This document shows, in pieces, positions 26,584-35,971 of a DNA stretch of 64,000 nt. Origin of the DNA: Pseudomonadota bacterium (lineage in GTDB: Bacteria > Pseudomonadota > Alphaproteobacteria > Acetobacterales > Acetobacteraceae); assembly GCA_021808055.1 (NCBI GenBank), contig JAKBCH010000002.1:1-64000 (forward strand), read 5' to 3'. Below the pieces are notes generated by a model that saw nothing but the letters and a program-made list of their open reading frames with translations, searched no databases and was not told the origin of the DNA. The stretch's first letter is position 1, and each line of letters starts with the position of its first letter. Both the position numbers and the translations under genes were made by a program.

Positions 26584-28320
26584 TTACCCGCGCCGGCCGA
26601 ACATTTTTTCTAAATCCACGCGGGTGAGTTTCAAGAAAGTCGGCCGACCGTGAGAGCATGTGGCGGCGCGGGGTGTCGCCTCCATCTCGCGCAGCAGGGT
26701 GTTTATCTCCTCGCGCTGCAACCGCCGCCCGGCACGGATAGAACGGTGGCAGGCGAGCCGCGCCAATGCCGCATCCAGCTTCGCTTCCAACGCCAAAGGC
26801 GCACCGGATTCAGCGAATTCCTCCGCCAGGTCGCGCAGCAGGCTGGCGGCGTCAGGCTCCTTCAAAGCGGCAGGCACACCGCGCACCAGCACCGCACCGG
26901 GGCCAAAGGCTTCAATCTCCAGCCCTAGCCTGGCTAAAATCTCTGCCTCTCCCAGCAGCCTTGCGGCTTCCATGGGTGCGAACTCCACCACCACCGGCAC
27001 CAGCAAGGGCTGGGTGGCAATGCGCCCTTCCATAAACTGCGCGCGCAGGCGCTCCTCTGTCAGCCGCTCATGGGCGGCGTGCTGGTCGATGATAACAAGC
27101 GAGCCATCCGGTGCCTGTGCCAGCACGTAAGTGTCTAATATCTGTGCCAGCGGTGCGCCGAGCGGATGGTCTGTCTCCGGCTCTGGCTCATCTTGTTCCT
27201 GAAATATCGTTCGCGCCACAGGCATCGCCGCCAGTGCCAGCTCCGCCTCGGCAAAGCCGCGCGCGGTGCTTTTGGGCATGGCGGGTAGCGGGTAGAGGCG
27301 GCGGGTTGGTAAGGCCGCTATCGGCGCGCTTGCCAAACTTACAGGCACGGAAAGCGCCCTTCCAATCGCCCCAATTACCAGGCTGCGGATGCCGTTCTGG
27401 TCGGCAAAGCGCAATTCGGATTTGGCGGGGTGCACATTCACGTCCAGCGCCTCATCCGGCAAGTCCAGCCGCAAAGCCGCCACGGGAAAGCGCCCGGCGG
27501 GAATCACATCCCGGTAGGCGAGCCGCAATGAAAGGCGCAGCATGGAATCCTGCACCGGGCGGCCATTCACCACGAAGCTTTGCAATTGCGAGGTGGCGCG
27601 GTTGAGGCTGGCCGGGCCGATAAGGCCAGAGAGCCGTACATCCTCACGCTCAGCCATTAACGGCAGCATGGTATTGGCGGCTTCGCGGCCAAACAAGGCG
27701 GCGATGCGGGCGGTTTCTTCCTGGCCGGGCAGGTCAAACACCACCCGCTCGTCTGAAACCAGGCGAAACGCCACATGCGGGGCGGCAAGGGCGAGGCGCC
27801 ATACGGTGCGCTCCGCCGCTTCGGCCTCGGCGCGGGGGGAGCGCAGGAATTTCCGCCGTGCCGGGGTGGCGTAGAATAAATCCTCGGCAATGGCGCGCGT
27901 GCCTTTTATGCCAGGCACTGGCCGCGCTGCCGTCACCACCCCGCCCGCCACATCAATCCGCCAGGCGGAATCTTGGGCCTCCGGGCGGCTTATCAGCGTC
28001 AGCCGGGCCGCCGCCCCTATCGAGGGCAGCGCCTCACCCCTGAAGCCCAGCGTGGAAATCTGCACCAGCATGTCGTCTTGCAGTTTGGAGGTGGCATGGC
28101 GCTCAATCGCCAGTGGCAGCTCAGCTTCCGGTATCCCGCACCCATCGTCGATAATCTCGATCCGCTCGACCCCGCCGCCCGCCAGAATCACCTCAATCCG
28201 CTTCGCCCCGGCATCCAGCGCGTTCTCCACCAGCTCTTTCACTGCCGCAGCGGGGCGTTCAATCACCTCCCCGGCGGCGATACGGTTGATAGTGGTCTCA
28301 GCAAGGCGGCGTATGGGCAT
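26584..28320 (-). CDS. mutL: DNA mismatch repair protein MutL
   Basis: 578 residues. The N-terminal GHKL ATPase shows ELVENALDAG, DDGCGI and GFRGEALPS. The C-terminal dimerisation domain carries the endonuclease motif DQHA-x2-E-x4-E (DQHAAHERLTEE), the ACHRSIRAG element and CSHGRP. That combination marks a MutL with its own nicking activity, as in bacteria without MutH. It couples MutS mismatch recognition to strand excision. It is a single gene, convergent with the porin. Confidence 0.97.
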   Translation of the reverse strand: MPIRRLAETTINRIAAGEVIERPAAAVKELVENALDAGAKRIEVILAGGGVERIEIIDDGCGIPEAELPLAIERHATSKLQDDMLVQISTLGFRGEALPSIGAAARLTLISRPEAQDSAWRIDVAGGVVTAARPVPGIKGTRAIAEDLFYATPARRKFLRSPRAEAEAAERTVWRLALAAPHVAFRLVSDERVVFDLPGQEETARIAALFGREAANTMLPLMAEREDVRLSGLIGPASLNRATSQLQSFVVNGRPVQDSMLRLSLRLAYRDVIPAGRFPVAALRLDLPDEALDVNVHPAKSELRFADQNGIRSLVIGAIGRALSVPVSLASAPIAALPTRRLYPLPAMPKSTARGFAEAELALAAMPVARTIFQEQDEPEPETDHPLGAPLAQILDTYVLAQAPDGSLVIIDQHAAHERLTEERLRAQFMEGRIATQPLLVPVVVEFAPMEAARLLGEAEILARLGLEIEAFGPGAVLVRGVPAALKEPDAASLLRDLAEEFAESGAPLALEAKLDAALARLACHRSIRAGRRLQREEINTLLREMEATPRAATCSHGRPTFLKLTRVDLEKMFGRRG

Positions 28321-28420
28321 TGCCCCTCATATCATGCGTGGCCGAGTCCTGCCTGCTGGCGCTTCACGAAAGAAAGTTTCCCTGCAATAGTGGTAATGCC
28401 CCAATCGCGGAGATCGCCTC

Positions 28421-29137
28421 ATGAAAATCCTCGTCTTTCAACATGCCGTATCGGAACATCCCGGCAGCTTCCGCGACGTGATGAAAGCCCGTGGCTGCAC
28501 CATGCACGCGGTGGAGCTGGATGAGGGCGAGGCGATTCCACCGCTGGACGATTTCGATGCGCTGCTGGTGATGGGCGGGCCCATGGATGTGTGGCAGACC
28601 GCTCGGCACCCCTGGCTGCTGGATGAAATGGCGGTGATTGCCCAATGGGTGAAGGCCGGGCGGCCTTATCTGGGCATGTGCCTTGGCCACCAGCTTCTGG
28701 CGCAGGCGCTGGGTGGCGAGGTTGGGCTGATGACTGCCCCCGAGGTGGGGATGAGCAAGGTGAAAATCGCGCCTGACCCCATTTTCGAAGGGTTACCCGC
28801 CGCCTGGCCTTGCCTGCAATGGCATGGGGCGGAGGTGCAGCGCCTGCCGGCAGGGGCTGAGCTGCTGGCAAGCTCGCCCGCCTGTGCCATTCAGGCGCAA
28901 CGCTGGGGCCGCTTTGCCTACGGATTGCAGTTCCACATGGAGCTTACCCAAACCACAACGGCTGAATGGGGGGCGCTGCCGGAGTACAAAAAGGCGCTGG
29001 AGCGTGTGCGCGGCCCCGGCGCGCTGGATACACTGGCGGCGGAGGTGGATGCCGAATTTTCTGGCCTCTACGCCGCGGGGCAAACGGTGTTTGGCAATTT
29101 TCTGGACATCGCGGCGCAGGCTTTAGCCCGGGCCTGA
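28421..29137 (+). CDS. Class I glutamine amidotransferase domain protein
   Basis: 238 residues of the GATase1 fold with the nucleophile Cys in LGMCLGHQLLAQALGG and the catalytic His in LQFHMELT; the usual Glu follows (HMELT). Such GuaA-like stand-alone proteins are often annotated as GMP synthase-like amidotransferases. Their substrates are mostly unknown; a gamma-glutamyl peptidase role is possible. The gene is divergent from mutL and convergent with rsmD. Assigning a pathway is not supported. Confidence 0.85.
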   Translation: MKILVFQHAVSEHPGSFRDVMKARGCTMHAVELDEGEAIPPLDDFDALLVMGGPMDVWQTARHPWLLDEMAVIAQWVKAGRPYLGMCLGHQLLAQALGGEVGLMTAPEVGMSKVKIAPDPIFEGLPAAWPCLQWHGAEVQRLPAGAELLASSPACAIQAQRWGRFAYGLQFHMELTQTTTAEWGALPEYKKALERVRGPGALDTLAAEVDAEFSGLYAAGQTVFGNFLDIAAQALARA

Positions 29138-29155
29138 AATCCGGCGGCGTTATCT

Positions 29156-29692
29156 CTACCCTGGGTAACGCCAGAGTTTCACTCTAGCCTTGCCGTGCGC
29201 GCGTTCGGCCAGGGGTTCAGCCACATCCAGCGTCTCGCCCGGCCCGAGCTCGGCCACAATCACCGCCCCAGGGGCAAGCCAGCCCTTCGCCGCCAACGCC
29301 GCCAGCGCAGGGGCCAGCAGCGCATTGCCATAAGGCGGGTCCAGAAACACCAGATCATGCGGCGAACCAGCGGGCGGATTCAGCGCATCGGCGGCGACGA
29401 CCCGCGCAGCCTCCGCCTTGCACGCGGCGATGTTGGCTTTCAAAACCACGAGCGCCGGCTTGGCAAGTTCCATAAACGCCGCCGCCGCCGCCCCGCGTGA
29501 GAGTGCTTCCAGCCCATAGGCCCCGGTGCCCGCGAACACATCCAGCACTTTGGCCCCCTGCAAATCGCACCAGGGCGCGTGGGCCAGAATGTCAAACACA
29601 GCCTGGCGGGCGCGGATGTTGGTTGGGCGCGTCTCCAGCCCCTCTGGTGCCGCCAAGGCGCGGCCCTTCCAGCGCCCGGCGATAATCTTCAC
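29156..29692 (-). CDS. rsmD: 16S rRNA (guanine-966-N2) methyltransferase RsmD
   Basis: 178 residues with a Rossmann methyltransferase core: SAM-binding VLDVFAGTGAYGLEALSRGA and the N6/N2 catalytic motif DLVFLDPPYG. The N-terminal MKIIAGRWKGRAL is diagnostic of RsmD, which methylates G966 in the 30S decoding-site neighbourhood. It overlaps the upstream pseudouridine synthase gene by 4 bases, forming an RNA-modification pair. Confidence 0.94.
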   Translation of the reverse strand: MKIIAGRWKGRALAAPEGLETRPTNIRARQAVFDILAHAPWCDLQGAKVLDVFAGTGAYGLEALSRGAAAAAFMELAKPALVVLKANIAACKAEAARVVAADALNPPAGSPHDLVFLDPPYGNALLAPALAALAAKGWLAPGAVIVAELGPGETLDVAEPLAERAHGKARVKLWRYPG

Positions 29693-30429
29693 TTCGCCAA
29701 TCCGGGCACCTGTTCGCGCAGAATCTTGCCGTTCACCTCTTCCGCCGCGCCGCGTGGCAGGGTGCCAAGCTGAAACGGTCCGTATGCCACGCGGATAAGC
29801 CGCGTCACCGGCAATTCCAGCGCCTCCATCACCCGGCGAATTTCCCGGTTCTTCCCTTCCCGCAGGCTCATGGAAAGCCAGGTGTTGGAACGCTGCACGG
29901 AATCGATCGCGGCTTCGATAGGCCCGTATTTTACCCGCTCCACCACCAGCCCATCGGCCAGGCGTTTAATTTTGTCCTGGGAAACGCCGCCATGCACCCG
30001 CACGCGGTAGCGGCGCAGCCAGCCGGTGGCGGGGAGTTCAAGCTGGCGAGAGAGCGCACCGTCATTGGTCAGCAGCAACAACCCCTCGGAGGTTAAATCC
30101 AGCCGCCCTATGGAAATAAGCCGCGGCAGGCCGGGGGGCAGTTTCTCAAAAACCGTGGGCCTGCCTTCGGGGTCTTTATGCGTTGTCACCAGCCCTTCCG
30201 GCTTGTGATAGCGGAACAGGCGGGTGCGTTCCGGCTCGCCCACTGGCTTGCCATCCACCAGCACCATGTCGCCTTTTTTCACGAACACCGCCGGGTGGCT
30301 CACTGGCGCGTTGTTCATGCGCACGCGCCCGGCCTCGATCATCACTTCCGCGTCCCGGCGGGATGCCACGCCAGCGCGGGAGAGAAATTTGGCGATGCGC
30401 TCGCCGCGTTCAATTTTTTCCTCACTCAT
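29689..30429 (-). CDS. RsuA/RluB-family rRNA pseudouridine synthase
   Basis: 246 residues with an N-terminal S4 RNA-binding domain (RIAKFLSRAGVASRRDAEVM) and a pseudouridine synthase domain with the catalytic Asp in GRLDLTSEGLLLLTNDG. The terminal REGKNREIRRVMEAL is typical of RluB/RsuA. It most likely modifies 23S rRNA U2605 (RluB), but RluE or RsuA specificity cannot be excluded. The start MSEEKIERGE at 30429 overlaps the end of the upstream PuuD-like gene by 8 bases; the longer frame to 30474 is not used. Confidence 0.92.
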   Translation of the reverse strand: MSEEKIERGERIAKFLSRAGVASRRDAEVMIEAGRVRMNNAPVSHPAVFVKKGDMVLVDGKPVGEPERTRLFRYHKPEGLVTTHKDPEGRPTVFEKLPPGLPRLISIGRLDLTSEGLLLLTNDGALSRQLELPATGWLRRYRVRVHGGVSQDKIKRLADGLVVERVKYGPIEAAIDSVQRSNTWLSMSLREGKNREIRRVMEALELPVTRLIRVAYGPFQLGTLPRGAAEEVNGKILREQVPGLAK

Positions 30430-31132
30430 GGCAAGCGGCCAGAAAGGCGCGGTAAAGGGCGGCATCGCCCGCATCCACCAGATATTCCGGGTGCCATTGC
30501 ACGCCGATACAAAATTTCATCGCAGGGTCCTCAATGCCTTCAATCACGCCATCAGGTGCCAGGGCATTCACCACACCCCGCCCTGCGGCTTTCACCGCCT
30601 GGTGGTGGGAGGTGTTCACCTGCATCACCGGGCCGACAATCTGGTACAGCTTCGTGCCAGGTAAAACCTCCACACTATGGCCTGCCTCGTAATGGCTGGT
30701 TTTCTGCTCATGCTCCAGCGCGTTTGGAATCGCATCCGGAATATGCTGGTGCAGCGTGCCGCCCAGCGCCACGGCCAGAAGCTGCTGCCCGCCGCAAATG
30801 CCAAGCACGGGCATGTTGCGCGCCATTGCCCCGTGGAGATAAGCCAGCTCGGCAGTGGTGCGATCCGCCTTCAGCGCCACGGTTTCGTGGGTTTCGGTAT
30901 CGCCATAAAGAGCGGGGTCCACATCAAACGCCCCGCCGGTCACAATCAGCCCGTCCAGCCGGTCCAGATAATCCTCCGCCAGCTCCGCATCATGCGGCAG
31001 CGCCACGCCCAGCCCGCCAAGGGCTGCCAAAGCCTCGGTATAATTCTGCCGCAGCGCGTACCAGGGGTATTTAGACCAGCCACCGGCGGGTTCCGCATCC
31101 AGTGTCAGGCCGATTAAGGGGCGTTTTTTCAT
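30422..31132 (-). CDS. PuuD-type gamma-glutamyl hydrolase (peptidase C26 family)
   Basis: 236 residues of the class I amidotransferase fold: nucleophile Cys in LGICGGQQLLAVALGG and His/Glu in QWHPEYL. The N-terminal KRPLIGLTLDAE and the DGLIVTGGAFDVDPALYG segment fit gamma-glutamyl-gamma-aminobutyrate hydrolases. These release glutamate in the gamma-glutamylated putrescine pathway, although many homologues are uncharacterised. It is first in the minus-strand trio with the pseudouridine synthase and rsmD, so context does not support a polyamine role strongly. Confidence 0.85.
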   Translation of the reverse strand: MKKRPLIGLTLDAEPAGGWSKYPWYALRQNYTEALAALGGLGVALPHDAELAEDYLDRLDGLIVTGGAFDVDPALYGDTETHETVALKADRTTAELAYLHGAMARNMPVLGICGGQQLLAVALGGTLHQHIPDAIPNALEHEQKTSHYEAGHSVEVLPGTKLYQIVGPVMQVNTSHHQAVKAAGRGVVNALAPDGVIEGIEDPAMKFCIGVQWHPEYLVDAGDAALYRAFLAACHE

Positions 31133-31178
31133 ACCCTCACCTAGACCCGCTGCGCCGGTTCAGGCAAATTTCCGCCCC

Positions 31179-31628
31179 ATGAGCAACGCCATGCAACTTG
31201 CGCTGGACGCAGCCCGCCGTGCCGTCCTAGCGGGTGAGGTGCCGGTGGGGGCGGTGGTGACTGATGCAACGGGGGCTGTGCTGGCCATGGCGGCCAACCA
31301 GGTGGAAGCCGGGCAGAACCCCACCGCCCATGCGGAATTTCTGGCGCTCTCCGCCGCCCGCGCCGCCCGGGGAAGCAAATATCTGGCTGATTGCACACTT
31401 ACGGTGACGCTTGAACCCTGCGCCTTTTGCGCCGGGGCGATTGCGGCCTTGCGCGTCGGCAAGTTGGTCTTCGGCGCCTACGACCCAAAAACCGGTGCCG
31501 TGGAACATGGGCCGCGATTGTTCACTCAAGCCACCACGCACCATAAACCGGAGGTGATCGGCGGGGTGCGCGAGCAGGAAAGTGCAGCGCTGCTGAAAGA
31601 ATTTTTTGAGGCCCGGCGGGATGCCTGA
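31179..31628 (+). CDS. tadA: tRNA adenosine(34) deaminase TadA
   Basis: 149 residues with the cytidine-deaminase-like zinc site HAE ([11 protein letters not shown]) and PCAFCAG. The N-terminal [20 protein letters not shown] and C-terminal tail match TadA, which converts A34 to inosine in tRNA-Arg(ACG). It overlaps rnhB by 8 bases (ATGCCTGA). Another nucleoside deaminase is possible but less likely. Confidence 0.92.
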   Translation: MSNAMQLALDAARRAVLAGEVPVGAVVTDATGAVLAMAANQVEAGQNPTAHAEFLALSAARAARGSKYLADCTLTVTLEPCAFCAGAIAALRVGKLVFGAYDPKTGAVEHGPRLFTQATTHHKPEVIGGVREQESAALLKEFFEARRDA

Positions 31629-32211
31629 TTTTTCCCGCGAAACGGCGATTGGCGGACGTGTGGCCGGGGTAGACGAAGTAGGGCGCGGCCCCTTGGCTGG
31701 GCCGGTGCTGGCGGCGGCGGTGGTGTTGCCGGTGGGGTTGTCAGAAACCCTCGCCTTAATGCTGGATGATTCGAAAAAGCTCAGCCCGAGGAAGCGTGCG
31801 GCGGCCTTGCTGGCGTTGCGGGCTTCCGGGGCGGAGATTGGGGTGGGTGCTGCTTCCGTTGGGGAGATTTACAAGCTCAACATCCTGCACGCCTCGTTTC
31901 TGGCCATGCGCCGGGCGATTGCGGCGCTGCCGTCGCCGCCGGATCATGTGCTGGTGGATGGCAACAAGCAACCCGGCATCGCCATTCCCTGCACAACGCT
32001 TATTGGCGGGGATGGTTTGAGCCTTTCGATTGCCGCTGCTTCAATTGTCGCCAAGGAACTTCGGGACAAGCTGATGCGCCAACTGGACGCGCGTTACCCC
32101 CATTATGGCTGGGTAAACAATGCGGGCTATGCGGCAGCGCTTCACCGTGCTGCGATTCTGCAGCACGGGCCAAGCCCGCATCACCGGCGCGGTTTCGGCC
32201 CGTTATTGTAA
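31621..32211 (+). CDS. rnhB: Ribonuclease HII
   Basis: 196 residues with the RNase HII catalytic pattern: [14 protein letters not shown] (DE pair), VDGNKQPG and [12 protein letters not shown]. It removes ribonucleotides and RNA primers from DNA-RNA hybrids. The start at 31621 overlaps the tadA stop and is preferred to the ATG at 31606. A ccrM-type DNA methylase gene, found after rnhB in many alphaproteobacteria, is not here. Confidence 0.95.
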   Translation: MPDFSRETAIGGRVAGVDEVGRGPLAGPVLAAAVVLPVGLSETLALMLDDSKKLSPRKRAAALLALRASGAEIGVGAASVGEIYKLNILHASFLAMRRAIAALPSPPDHVLVDGNKQPGIAIPCTTLIGGDGLSLSIAAASIVAKELRDKLMRQLDARYPHYGWVNNAGYAAALHRAAILQHGPSPHHRRGFGPLL

Positions 32212-32235
32212 ACGAAACAGGTTTAAAAACCGGCG

Positions 32236-32910
32236 TCAGGTAGCTCCAACACGCCGGAGCAAGCGAACCATGTGCCAAACCAGAATAAATGTCGCGGCAA
32301 CGCCAAAGCCCGTCAAAGCAAAATGAATGGATTGAGCAGGGCCTTTTTGATGTTCAAAGCTCATCCCACCCAACGCGCCAAGTGCCACATAACCCAGCAA
32401 TGGCGGTATCGCCGCCAAAGTGCCGAGCATATAATCGCGTTGGCTGATCCCCGACAGGCTGAGTGCATAAGAGGTAATGGAAAACGGCATAATCGGAGAG
32501 ACGCGCAACAGCGCCACCATCCGCCATCCGTCGGTGGTGAGTGCCTTATCCATCCGTTCAAGCCAGCCGTGGTGGCGCAGCCAGGCGGTGATACGCGGCC
32601 TGAGCGCAGAACGGCAGATGAGAAAGGCACTGAAAGCACCGAGAAGAATGCCCGCTCCGCTATAAAGAGTGCCCATTACCGTTCCAAAAATGGCACCGCC
32701 AGCTACGCCCAGCAGCGCGCCCGGCACGATGCCGATGAGCGATAGAACCAAGACGGCGGCGGTGAACATCAACCCGTTCGTGAAGCTCGCCGCCGGCAGC
32801 CTGTGCGTCATGTCCGCCAGGAGGCTGCCGATATATGGCCGGGCGGCCAGGCTTGCACCCGTGCAGAGCAATATCGCCAGCCCGGCAAGGATGCTCAATC
32901 TACGCCGCAT
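32236..32910 (-). CDS. TVP38/TMEM64-family membrane protein
   Basis: 224 residues with about five membrane helices. LIGIVPGALLGVAGGAIFGT and RVSPIMPFSITSYALSLSGI are the DedA/VTT-domain motifs of the TVP38/TMEM64 group. Such proteins are linked to lipid flipping or envelope integrity, but substrates are rarely known. It overlaps the upstream glycosyltransferase by 11 bases, so the two are co-transcribed, perhaps in envelope glycan assembly. Confidence 0.87.
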   Translation of the reverse strand: MRRRLSILAGLAILLCTGASLAARPYIGSLLADMTHRLPAASFTNGLMFTAAVLVLSLIGIVPGALLGVAGGAIFGTVMGTLYSGAGILLGAFSAFLICRSALRPRITAWLRHHGWLERMDKALTTDGWRMVALLRVSPIMPFSITSYALSLSGISQRDYMLGTLAAIPPLLGYVALGALGGMSFEHQKGPAQSIHFALTGFGVAATFILVWHMVRLLRRVGAT

Positions 32911-33646
32911 CGGAGAATAAAGCGGAACGTTTCAGGTTCCACTTTGCCAGCCGGTAATCCAGTGCTGTGCGCAACACGCCCAGACCATAAATCATCGACC
33001 GTTTGAAATTAATGGAGGAGGCTTCGGCGAAATATTTGGTCGGACAGGAAATTTCACCGATGGATGCACCCGCCTTGGCCGCCAGTGACAGCATCTGGTT
33101 ATCAAAAACAAAATCGTCGGAGCATCGTTCCAGCGGCAGCGTGCGGAGCGTATCAGCACGCCAGGCCCGGTAGCCGGTGTGATATTCAGAAAGCTTCAGG
33201 CCAAGCAGGATATTCTCAACAAAGGTCAAAATCCGGTTCGCCACATATTTATAAAGCGGCATTCCGCCTTTCAGCGCCCCCGTTCCAAGAATGCGCGAAG
33301 CCAGCACCACAGAATAATGACCGGACGTAATCATGGCGGCCATGGCGATAATCAGCTTGGGGGAATATTGGTAATCAGGATGCACCATGATCACGATATC
33401 CGCGCCCAGCCGCAGCGCTTCGGCATAGCAGGTTTTCTGGTTGGCTCCGTAGCCGCGGTTTTTTTCATGGACAAGCGTATGGATGCCAAGCTTGCGCGAG
33501 ATCGCAGCAGTATCGTCGTTGGAGGCGTCATCCGTTAAAATAACGTGGTCCACAATCTCGAATGGAATTTCGGCGTATGTACGCTCCAGCGTGCGTGCAG
33601 CATTATAAGCCGGCAGCACAACAACAATTTTATGCTCAGCCAGCAT
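32900..33646 (-). CDS. Family 2 glycosyltransferase, polyprenyl-phosphate-sugar synthase type
   Basis: 248 residues of the GT-A fold: KIVVVLPAYNAARTLERTY, the LTDDASNDDT nucleotide-sugar motif and MVHPDYQYSPK in place of a canonical DxD. The HTGYRAWR element is typical of dolichyl/undecaprenyl-phosphate mannose or glucose synthase-like enzymes. No C-terminal membrane helices are present. It likely makes a lipid-linked sugar donor. The divergent multi-spanning protein that follows has features of a GT-C enzyme, which would use such a donor. Confidence 0.88.
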   Translation of the reverse strand: MLAEHKIVVVLPAYNAARTLERTYAEIPFEIVDHVILTDDASNDDTAAISRKLGIHTLVHEKNRGYGANQKTCYAEALRLGADIVIMVHPDYQYSPKLIIAMAAMITSGHYSVVLASRILGTGALKGGMPLYKYVANRILTFVENILLGLKLSEYHTGYRAWRADTLRTLPLERCSDDFVFDNQMLSLAAKAGASIGEISCPTKYFAEASSINFKRSMIYGLGVLRTALDYRLAKWNLKRSALFSDAA

Positions 33647-33848
33647 AGAACGATGCCAGATCGAGATATTGCCAGAGATTGCCGCCGCGTGATTTCATAT
33701 CAGCCATATTGCCTGCAATTGATAAAGCACAGTACACGTCTCCCGTGGTTTTACGCTAGCTGATGCTCAGTTTTTCCGTCAATATCATTTATTTGACCAA
33801 TCTATGGTAACTTCAGATGATTCAAGTTTTATTGGGAAAGTGATTTTA

Positions 33849-35390
33849 ATGGCCATGAGGCGTGACCGTAAAATGCTGCTCTGGGCAGCCGGTGCTTTGG
33901 TCTTGATTCTGTTTTATTATCAAATTTTTGTTATTGAGCCGGTTAACTCAGATACCGCGAATGCGATGCTCGCCGCGCAGGATATGGCCAGAGGAAATTG
34001 GCGGCTGCATGGCTGGTTCATGGCGTCAGATAATTATCTGGGATTGGATGAAATTTCATACGCGCTGATTTGGCGCATCACGCATAACGCGTTTCTGACA
34101 TTGCGGCTTGTGCCGGCTCTGCAATGGTCAGGCTTGGCCGTTTTGGCGGTTTATCTTGCAAACAGGTGCGGGTTTTCATTCCAGTCTATGTTTGTCCTGT
34201 CGGCAGCTCTGTTGATCCCGGCTTTTGGTCCATATACGGAACATTTATATTTCCAAGCTCCATTCCATGTCCCCACCACAATCTGCATGATCCTGACGGT
34301 GATGCTGTGTGGCAAACTGTTCAAGGCCGGGCGGCTGGACTGGTTATGGGCAATCCTGTTTGCCTTTATTGTTATCGACGCATCTTTCTCTGATCCATTC
34401 TTTCAATTAATTCTTACCATTCCGCTTTTGCTTGCCTTATGGGTTTGCAAACTCCCCTCATATAAGCGGATTATTTTTCTTTACCTTGCCTGCGTTGCCA
34501 TCGGGATGGCTCTATTGCGGCTTAATCTTTTAACAGGCGGCTTCACCCAGCCCGCATCCAACATCCCGGCTTTGGTTAGGCCAAACGCCATTCCTGGCGA
34601 AATTTATAGGGCAATGTTTCTTTGGTTGGTAACGCTGGGCTGTTTTCCCTCTGGCCAACCGCTTTGGCTTATGCTTCTCGCGGGGCTTCGTATCCCGCTC
34701 GTTGCTTTGTTGATATCTTCGGTATCTCAATGCGTGCGCAATTTCCGTAAACTAGAATTTATTGATCTCTGTTTATTGCTCATCGTTGTCACGAATATTT
34801 GTTCTGTTGTTTTTACACAGTCAAGATCTGGAATATCGGCTGCGCGTTATCTTCTGCCGGCCTGGGTATGCGCCTCAATTCTCACGGCCAAATTCACGAA
34901 GAAAGATAAGGTAATCGCTGGCTACAGCCTCATCATCAGCATTTTGGCTTTGGGCTTATGCGGTATGAAACTGGCGCAATTGCCAGAAAAATCCGTGCAT
35001 TTTTTGGTTGGCGATGGTGGTTACGTTGCCGCACTTGAAGCGCATGGGCTGACCCGCGGCTATGCCGGATATTGGCAAGCCTCAGACACAACATTGGCCA
35101 CCGGCGGCAAAATCAAAGTCGCAGCCATTATTCTAGACCGGCAGGGTCACTTAAGTGCATATCACTGGTTCGCAAAACAAAGCTGGTATGAAGGCGATAT
35201 AACCAGCACCCGGTTTTTCGTCAGTACGTCCGACTCTGCGGAATGGCCGAAACCCAGTTCCATCATCGCTATGTTTGGTAAACCAGACGATATTTTTATC
35301 GTTCACGGCGTCAAGAACGAGGCAACGGGCCTCAAGGCGGGCGACATTATAACCTATGTCTATAACCACGCTTGGCCGGGGGTCAGATAA
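33849..35390 (+). CDS. Multi-spanning membrane protein, possible GT-C glycosyltransferase
   Basis: About 513 residues with roughly ten hydrophobic segments and a soluble C-terminal domain (about 400-513). After the first helix comes EPVNSDTANAMLAAQDMARGN, whose acidic residue after helix 1 is the position of the catalytic Asp in GT-C (GT39/GT83-like) enzymes; I do not recognise a closer family. Base composition is visibly more AT-rich than its surroundings, suggesting transfer. The start at 33849 follows GGGAAAG; 33804 and 33855 are alternatives. It is divergent from the GT2 gene and convergent with cvpA. Confidence 0.75.
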   Translation: MAMRRDRKMLLWAAGALVLILFYYQIFVIEPVNSDTANAMLAAQDMARGNWRLHGWFMASDNYLGLDEISYALIWRITHNAFLTLRLVPALQWSGLAVLAVYLANRCGFSFQSMFVLSAALLIPAFGPYTEHLYFQAPFHVPTTICMILTVMLCGKLFKAGRLDWLWAILFAFIVIDASFSDPFFQLILTIPLLLALWVCKLPSYKRIIFLYLACVAIGMALLRLNLLTGGFTQPASNIPALVRPNAIPGEIYRAMFLWLVTLGCFPSGQPLWLMLLAGLRIPLVALLISSVSQCVRNFRKLEFIDLCLLLIVVTNICSVVFTQSRSGISAARYLLPAWVCASILTAKFTKKDKVIAGYSLIISILALGLCGMKLAQLPEKSVHFLVGDGGYVAALEAHGLTRGYAGYWQASDTTLATGGKIKVAAIILDRQGHLSAYHWFAKQSWYEGDITSTRFFVSTSDSAEWPKPSSIIAMFGKPDDIFIVHGVKNEATGLKAGDIITYVYNHAWPGVR

Positions 35391-35401
35391 TCAAACTCTG
35401 C

Positions 35402-35971
35402 TCACTGCTGCGCCCCGCCTGAAACCGGCTGCTGCATAAGCTGGCTGGCGGAGGGTGCCGCCGGGCCGGGCAGCGGCTGAATTTTCGGCCGGTATTGCGC
35501 AGGCAGAAAGCCCACAACCCAAACCGCCCCTTGCTGGGCCAGCGGCAAAAACCGCGCATTCGCAACCGGGGCGGGCCACGCGGAGGAAGGTTCGGCCAGG
35601 CCAATCGCGATATAGGTCAGAAACACCAGCACGGCCCCGCGCGCGGCGCCGAACACAATGCCCAGCGAATGGTCCAGCCCGGAAAGTGCTGAATCGCGCA
35701 CCAGCCCGCCGATCAACCCGCTGATCAGGCTCAGCACAATCAGCACCACCAAAAACACCACCGCCATGGCACCATAAATGGCGAAATGCGCGAGATGCTT
35801 CGGCAATAGCGAGACAATATACGGCTCAACCAGCCCGTAATAGCGCAGGCAGGCCAGCAGCGCGCCGATCCAGGCGATAACGCCCAGCACCTCGCGCACA
35901 AAGCCGCGCACCATCGAGAAAAGCGCTGAAAGCGCCACCACGCCCAGCATCACCGCATCAACCCAGGTCAT
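35402..35971 (-). CDS. cvpA: CvpA-family inner-membrane protein
   Basis: 189 residues with four membrane helices in the first 130 residues (VDAVMLGVVALSALFSMVRG opens the CvpA domain) and a Pro/Gln-rich cytoplasmic or periplasmic tail. CvpA was named for colicin V production; in enterobacteria it contributes to bile and envelope stress resistance. It overlaps the radA stop by 4 bases (ATGA). It is not next to purF in this genome, unlike in E. coli. Confidence 0.9.
   Translation of the reverse strand: MTWVDAVMLGVVALSALFSMVRGFVREVLGVIAWIGALLACLRYYGLVEPYIVSLLPKHLAHFAIYGAMAVVFLVVLIVLSLISGLIGGLVRDSALSGLDHSLGIVFGAARGAVLVFLTYIAIGLAEPSSAWPAPVANARFLPLAQQGAVWVVGFLPAQYRPKIQPLPGPAAPSASQLMQQPVSGGAQQ

Noticed and set aside
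25352..26659. 435-codon open frame antisense to the porin
   Set aside because: It mirrors the porin codons, has no recognisable domain and overlaps both the porin terminator and mutL; the porin frame has a signal peptide, perfect Shine-Dalgarno and barrel pattern.
33647..33803. tRNA or small RNA gene in the gap before the GT-C-like gene
   Set aside because: No cloverleaf, no stable hairpin with T-run and no CCA end could be recognised; the gap looks like an AT-rich divergent promoter region.
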